From positions 10,500-23,321 of the forward strand of contig BRYA01000651.1 in the NCBI GenBank assembly GCA_030267965.1: a stretch of DNA of 12,822 nt. The letters run 5' to 3'. The notes under the pieces are model-generated. The model ran no database searches. It saw only the letters and a list, made by a program, of their open reading frames with translations, and was not told where the DNA came from. The position numbers were made by a program, and so were the translations under genes. This document shows, one piece after another, positions 9,801 through 12,822 of the stretch; positions within the stretch are counted from its first letter, which is position 1, and every line of letters starts with the position of its first letter. This stretch comes from Triparma columacea (lineage: Eukaryota > Sar > Bolidophyceae > Parmales > Triparmaceae).

Positions 9801-11159
9801 AGGCTGGGGAAATCGAGGGTGCTGAGGGAATCCTTACCATGCTTTATTGGAATGAAGCCTGCTATTGATGCATACCGTGTTGCAGTTAAGGAAACCAAAG
9901 AGCCAGGCGCATCCTTTGAGCCAATGCTTGAGTTAGTCGGAACAAAAATAAGCGAAATGTTTGCAGAGTCCATTCCAGGAGTCATCATCCAGCTTATGGC
10001 AGTAATGTCTGCAACAAAAGACGACCCAGCAACAACCTCAGCCTGGGTCTCCCTCTCAATATCTGCCCTCTCAACCGGCTTTATTGGGGCAACTCTTAGT
10101 TACGATTACGACACAGACCCTGACAATCGTAGCAAATCACCAAATTTCTATGGTTATGTCCCAAATAATGAAAGACAAAGAACCCTTCTCTTTGCTGTTC
10201 TGACATGCCTTTCTTCATGCATTCTTGTTGTAAGGTGTGCTACAATTGTACTACTTGGATTCTACGGGAAGCGATGGGTGACTGGGTTCATTCTAGCTGA
10301 CCTTGGCCTGTACCTGTACATAAAGATTGCAAGGAAAGATTTTTGGTACTGGTTGCCAATAGAAGGAGACTTTTTAGGATTGGGATTAACAGAGTTCTTT
10401 GTAAACTTACTTGCAAGGGTCCTAATAAAGATCGTAAACGACTTTACATCAATTGTTCAATTTAGGCACCCAAACGAGATCGGGGGTGCTTATTGGACAG
10501 GTGGTTTTGCGCTCACAATGATAAGCTTACCGTTAGCCACTGCCTTCTATGAATATAAAGGAGGACGAGAAGACATAGTTTTGAAAGCATGGACGCTGGC
10601 TGAGGTACTACTTCCAATTTCTGCAGGGGCACTTCTTGTATTTCTGCTAAGCATCGATGAAAGGTACCGCAACACTTTCTTTAGCTTAGAAACCTCAAAA
10701 GATTTTGCAATTGAAAGGTTCAGGGAAGGTGAAAATGACAGGATAAAGTTTATGATTTTTGAAACATCCAAACGAGTATGGATGTCCATCGAAGAAGAAG
10801 TTCGGGATTGGGTAGAGTCAAAGTGGGACCAATGGGAAGCTGACAAACCTGTGTGGTATAATGAGAGAACGAAAGCAAGCATGCCTGTTCATTACATCCC
10901 AAGCTCCAAAGCTAGAAAACACGAGAAGGAAAGACGATCAGTAAATGTCAAAGATAGAAAGTCCATGACAACGCATGAAAGAACCTTCATGGTTCAAAGT
11001 TCAAATAGCTCAGTTGGAACAAACAATAACCGTCAATCATTAGGAAACATGCTGAATTCATCAAGGACAAGCTTAAAGGTTCAAAAACAAACAACCTCAT
11101 CATCGTCAAGAAGTAGTTCTAGATTGAATTCTTCTAAAGTCAAACCAACTCAAAGCTAA
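3817..11159 (+). CDS. Six-exon gene for a ~2185-residue multi-START, XKR-like membrane protein
   Basis: Exons inferred at 3817-4092, 4209-4349, 4465-5023, 5357-5468, 5600-7170 and 7261-11159. They sum to 6558 nt, an intact frame ending in TAA. All five introns are GT-AG with GTGAG donors, and phases match at each junction (0, 0, 1, 2, 1). The ATG at 3817 (context GTCACCATG) is the first after an in-frame TGA at 3769. Domains by residue: coiled coil ~35-70, partial repeat of it in exon 2, Gly-Leu-Lys heptads ~179-261, second coiled coil ~274-325, five START-like segments ~335-1530, multi-pass membrane module ~1673-2020, basic Ser-rich tail to 2185. START domains bind lipids, and XK-related proteins include phospholipid scramblases, so a lipid sensing or moving role at a membrane is inferred, not shown. 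I do not recognise a named gene. The frame and splice model are strong; the family assignments come from reading motifs only, and an upstream non-coding exon cannot be excluded. Confidence 0.85.
4093..4208 (+). other. Intron 1 of the START/XKR-like gene (116 bp)
   Basis: Donor GATGAG|GTGAGA, acceptor TTGCAG|GAC, phase 0. It is nearly identical to intron 2: I count three substitutions and one single-base indel. The two introns therefore arose by duplication together with their flanking exon sequence. Confidence 0.85.
4350..4464 (+). other. Intron 2 of the START/XKR-like gene (115 bp)
   Basis: Donor GATGAG|GTGAGA, acceptor TTGCAG|GAC, phase 0. It is a recent copy of intron 1. Exon 2 between them is 141 nt with phase 0 on both sides, so skipping it would keep the frame. 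Confidence 0.85.
4582..4830 (+). repeat. Coding 21-bp minisatellite: GLKLGKE heptad repeats
   Basis: The unit encodes seven residues of the form K-E/D-G-L-K/Q-L-G, repeated about ten times with one break (NLAKGLEA). A higher-order repeat of 114 bp (38 codons) is visible: PLKEGLKLG begins at 4582 and again at 4696. Residues ~179-261 of the protein. Charged Lys and Glu/Asp alternate with Leu and regular Gly. The array sits between two coiled coils. Function unknown; a flexible spacer or a membrane-surface amphipathic stretch is possible. Confidence 0.9.
5024..5356 (+). other. Intron 3 of the START/XKR-like gene (333 bp)
   Basis: Donor CAAG|GTGAGC, acceptor ATCTCAG|ACC, phase 1. Without splicing the frame stops at 5038. 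Removing the intron joins G to AC and continues through exon 4 without a stop. It contains a 17-bp tandem repeat (5241-5289) and a pyrimidine-rich 3' half. Confidence 0.8.
5241..5289 (+). repeat. 17-bp tandem repeat in intron 3
   Basis: GCTCCGCTTCAATCACT at 5241-5257 and 5258-5274, then a partial, altered third copy. It resembles the GCTCC-rich repeats near 1541-1790. Confidence 0.9.
5364..5940 (+). other. START-like segment 1 (divergent)
   Basis: Residues ~335-475, encoded across exons 4 and 5. The segment RRARIEGELKISKFEFDQ followed by SLTFAGTLE has the alternating hydrophobic strand pattern seen late in START-type folds. It is the most divergent of the five segments and the least certain. 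A Ser/Gly-rich linker (GASNASGISSFSS) follows before segment 2. Confidence 0.4.
5469..5599 (+). other. Intron 4 of the START/XKR-like gene (131 bp)
   Basis: Donor GAAAG|GTGAGA, acceptor TTCACAG|CAA, phase 2. AG plus C makes a Ser codon and the frame runs directly into the long exon 5. Without splicing, exon 4 meets a stop within a few bases. The 3' half is T/C-rich, as expected for a polypyrimidine tract. Confidence 0.8.
6363..6835 (+). other. START-like segment 2
   Basis: Residues ~618-775 within exon 5. The order resembles START domains: an early strand (FEVTIDTSAESLLFQLFEID), a central SFPPPFRNRVFDSSYVWK element typical of the region before the ligand cavity closes, then strands ending VYIITSLAPNICRWTRIQ. 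START domains form a helix-grip cavity for a lipid. The ligand cannot be told from sequence. Confidence 0.6.
7080..7730 (+). other. START-like segment 3, spanning intron 5
   Basis: Residues ~857-1045. It contains AAAWYFDFCSR, then MPKLFDNREFVSRLIWRR, the counterpart of the PPFRNRVFDSSYVWK stretch in segment 2, and then a strand-rich portion with VQCT-like spacing (GGVPQCTVSLAQYVEAGGYVP), a pattern common near the end of START folds. Intron 5 cuts the segment in its first helix, so the domain exists only after splicing. Confidence 0.65.
7171..7260 (+). other. Intron 5 of the START/XKR-like gene (90 bp)
   Basis: Donor GCAAG|GTGAGA, acceptor TCCAAAG|CTG, phase 1. The splice produces AAAWYFDFCSR. 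This matches the AAAFFWDFESR motif of the fifth START-like segment at the equivalent position, so internal protein homology confirms both the splice and the joining of the two long open frames. Confidence 0.85.
7920..8416 (+). other. START-like segment 4
   Basis: Residues ~1107-1275. It begins with VTATTVIDASVEECASF, matching the strand-helix opening of the other segments, and ends with a long helix (ALNKVVQRFLNQVTTMF) like the C-terminal helix of START folds. The central part is divergent and lacks the clear PPF-type motif. Confidence 0.55.
8565..9190 (+). other. START-like segment 5
   Basis: Residues ~1322-1530. Opening motif KVREELEEAAAFFWDFESR closely parallels segment 3. It carries a basic, Ser-rich insertion (about residues 1430-1470, with RQSSLRGRTSF) before the final strands EVTIRF and VVEFTTRLEL. 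The insertion could be a phosphorylated or lipid-contacting loop; that is inference. Confidence 0.55.
9618..10680 (+). other. XK-related-like multi-pass membrane module
   Basis: Residues ~1673-2020 hold about eight hydrophobic segments, roughly 1673-1701, 1708-1733, 1785-1805, 1811-1834, 1861-1890, 1892-1911, 1961-1985 and 1999-2020. The first pair, with acidic residues D1689 and D1693 inside ILDLATDIYVTVAFW and SLSLQL in the next helix, and the later MFAESIPGVIIQL (E1789, Q1797), resemble the first two helices and the E-S-x-P-x-x-x-x-Q-L motif of XK-related proteins as I know them. Some XKR members scramble phospholipids after caspase cleavage; others have no known activity. Resemblance was judged by eye only. 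Confidence 0.5.
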
Positions 11160-11508
11160 AATGGAAGATGGGTTTATTCAAGCAGATGAAGATGAAAGAA
11201 GGCAGAGAGTGGTAGGAGAGCAAGCATTGATGCTGAACTGAGGGTGATCTAGCAGGTGCTTTGAGAAAAAGGTAATAAAGGAGAGCAAGTTTTTGAGGCG
11301 TTGATGGTGGGAATATTATAGGGGTAGGAAGTGGGAAGGCTAGAGAGAGCAGTGTTGTGCTGAAAAAGAATATGATGGGGAGTAAAAAGTTGCTGTAACA
11401 TTTGTAGGATAAATTGATTTGATTTTGTTGAGGTTAGGTATTATTCTTATCAATGAGTATAAATGGAAGTATTTGGTGGCTCTTTCGCTCTCTTAAGTTA
11501 TCGCTGAT
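11160..11508. other. 3' flank of the large gene
   Basis: No gene seen. A/G-rich sequence that presumably contains the 3' UTR and the end of the transcript. Confidence 0.45.
11274..11279 (+). terminator. Possible polyadenylation signal AATAAA
   Basis: AATAAA lies 115 bp after the stop codon of the large gene. Signal use in this organism is unknown, and TGTAAC at 11394 is an alternative. Confidence 0.3.
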
Positions 11509-11557
11509 GAATGCTTTGCTGAACGCTTTGCTCAACGCTTTGCTCAACGCATTGCAT
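11509..11557 (+). repeat. 12-bp repeat AACGCTTTGCTC
   Basis: About four worn units of GCTTTGCTSAAC type, similar in length and composition to the 12-bp array at 1541-1666 on the other side of the gene. Translated it gives NALL repeats, again with no sign of a gene. Confidence 0.75.
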
Positions 11558-11640
11558 CACTTGGAAGGGGAAATGTTTTTGAAGGCACTCTTGGAGAAAA
11601 AGGAGAGCAGGGAGAGGAAAGATGTGCAGGGCAGGAGAAA

Positions 11641-12189
11641 GATGAAGGAGGCCAAGAGCTGTTGGAGGTGGACATGAGGAGGATGGAGGTAGGGCCTTGG
11701 GAGAGGCTGCAGGAGATAAAGAAGAAGAAGGAAGAGTGTGAGAAACTTAGGGAAATGCTGGACTGGATCAAGGCTGAGGTGGGAAGGTAGGTGAGCGAGG
11801 AGGGTGAAGAGAGGAGGAGGGGGATCAGGGAAGACTGGGAGAATAGGGTTAGGAGGGAGATGATGTAGATTGCGGAGGAGGGGGAGAGGGTCAGGGTGGT
11901 GAGAGAGAAGGGCGAGAGGTTTAAGAGGGAGGTGAATGAGGAGAAGGAGAGGTGGGAAAGGGAGAGTGAGAGTGAGGAAAGGGAAAGAATGAGAGAGCTC
12001 AGGATAGAGAAGGACAACGAGAGGAGAGAGGTGGAGTTGGAAAGGAGGATCAAGGAAGTAGAATGGAAGGCAGCGAGAGAGAGAGGTGGAGGCAGGAGTG
12101 CAAGAGGAAGAGAGGAAAAGAGGAGAAGGAGAATGCTTTGGAGGGAGAGAGAGAGAGAGAGAGAGCAAGGAGAAGGAAAGGATGGTTAG
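11641..12189 (+). pseudogene. Possible decayed coiled-coil gene
   Basis: One frame (codons starting at 11656) reads as a charged coiled-coil protein for about 180 codons with only two TAG interruptions, near 11788 and 11866. Readable parts include CEKLREMLDWIKAEVG and, from 11896, an E/R/K-rich stretch with ELERRIKEVEWKAA. It ends at TAG (12187-12189) after a GA microsatellite. Caution: the strand is strongly purine-rich, which removes most stop codons and yields E/R/K by itself. The heptad-like Leu/Ile/Trp spacing in the first part is what suggests a real ancestor. It may be part of a longer subtelomeric family. Confidence 0.35.
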
Positions 12190-12630
12190 CGAGAGGGAGA
12201 GAGTATGCAAGAAGATTGATAGGAGGTTGACAGCAAAGAAGGAAGAGGTTGTTAAATAGTTAGTTGAAGGTGGAGGAAAGAGAGAGAGAGGGAGGATGTG
12301 GTGAAGGAAGGCAGATTTGAAGATAGGGAGAAGGGACTGGAGAGTAAAGAGAGGGAGGTTGTGAAAAGAATGTTGGAGTAGAGTGTGTGAAGTGGAGTGT
12401 GCGTGTGATAGTGTGTGTTGGAAGAGTTGAGGAGAGGAAGTAGCAGGGAGAAGGGTATAAGGTAGAGGTGTGTGTGAGTGTGAGAGAGAGAGGAAGAGAG
12501 AGAGAGAGAGAGAGTGTGTGTGTGAGTGGGTGTAAGAGGAGTTAAGTGAAAAGAGTAGGGAAGAGAAGAATAAAAGGTAAAGGTGTGTGAGTGTGTGTGT
12601 GTGTGAGAGGAAAAGAGTGTGTGTGTTAGT
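12190..12630. repeat. Subtelomeric GA/GT low-complexity sequence
   Basis: Purine-rich sequence with (GA)n at about 12483-12513 and GTGTGT blocks around 12514-12524, 12589-12604 and 12617-12625. A further (GA)n is at 12145-12165. Near-repeats such as GAGGAAGAG/GTGTGTGAGTG recur. No gene seen. Confidence 0.75.
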
Positions 12631-12710
12631 GTGTAGTAAAGTGAAGTAAAGAGAAGTAAAGAGAAGTAAAGAGAAGTAAAGAGAAGTAAAGAGAAGTAAA
12701 GAGAAGTAAA
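12631..12710 (+). repeat. 10-bp repeat GAGAAGTAAA x8
   Basis: Six perfect units (12651-12710) preceded by two altered ones (GTGTAGTAAA, GTGAAGTAAA). The array lies just inside the telomere. Confidence 0.95.
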
Positions 12711-12724
12711 GGAGGTTGAGTGTA

Positions 12725-12822
12725 GTGTTAGTGTTAGGGTTAGTGTTAGGGTTAGTGTTAGTGTTAGGGTTAGGGTTAGGGTTAGGGTTAGGGTTAGGGT
12801 TAGGGTTAGGGTTAGGGTTAGG
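12725..12822 (+). repeat. Telomere, TTAGGG type, with TTAGTG variant zone
   Basis: From 12725 to 12766 units of GTGTTA and GGGTTA are mixed (five GTGTTA, two GGGTTA). From 12767 to the end, nine perfect GGGTTA units plus GG. The G-rich strand runs 5' to 3' toward the window end, as it must at a right-hand chromosome end, and the window stops inside the array. Array length here is a minimum. Confidence 0.97.

Noticed and set aside
7377..11159. A separate 1260-residue gene starting at GTG 7377
   Set aside because: GTG is not a normal eukaryotic start. The frame continues upstream to 7261 and joins exon 5 across a clean GT-AG intron, restoring a motif shared with START-like segment 5.
11841..11856. 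Interstitial telomere site at TAGGGTTAGG
   Set aside because: A single unit and a bit in G-rich DNA is expected by chance.
11544..12210. Minus-strand Ser/Leu/Pro-rich frames of 169 and 217 codons
   Set aside because: A pyrimidine-only strand rarely contains stop codons. These are mirrors of the purine-rich subtelomere.

Overview
The window is the right-hand end of a eukaryotic nuclear chromosome. The + strand finishes in perfect TTAGGG telomere repeat (12767-12822), preceded by a short zone where TTAGGG and TTAGTG units alternate. Spliceosomal GT-AG introns, almost all with GTGAG donors, show that this is not a bacterium. The TTAGGG telomere argues against plants and most green algae, which usually have TTTAGGG. 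The main protein has the START-rich architecture I associate with stramenopile algae, so an ochrophyte microalga (bolidophyte/parmalean- or pelagophyte-like) is my best guess; this is inference only.

Layout. 1-3740 is repeat-rich and gene-poor. It holds poly-C tracts, a probable orphan exon with a membrane segment (123-276), a possible second exon ending at 1096, and two diverged copies of a module of about 0.7 kb spaced about 1.2-1.3 kb apart (about 655-1345 and 1865-2545). It also holds an 8-bp minisatellite, a 12-bp minisatellite and a tandem array of about 150-bp units (3098-3696). 3817-11159 is one large gene of six exons that I reassembled from splice signals and reading-frame continuity, about 2185 codons. 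11160-12822 is the 3' flank: a purine-rich stretch that may be a decayed coiled-coil gene, GA/GT microsatellites, a 10-bp repeat, and the telomere. The stop codon of the large gene lies only about 1.6 kb from the telomere repeat.

The large gene encodes, in order: a coiled-coil N terminus partly duplicated by an exon-plus-intron tandem duplication, an array of seven-residue Gly-Leu-Lys repeats, a second short coiled coil, about five START-like (Bet v1-fold lipid-binding) segments, a multi-pass membrane module resembling XK-related (XKR) proteins, and a basic Ser-rich tail. START domains bind lipids and some XKR proteins scramble phospholipids, so a lipid-handling role at a membrane is a reasonable hypothesis. 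No function is proven by the sequence. This gene is the most interesting item in the window.
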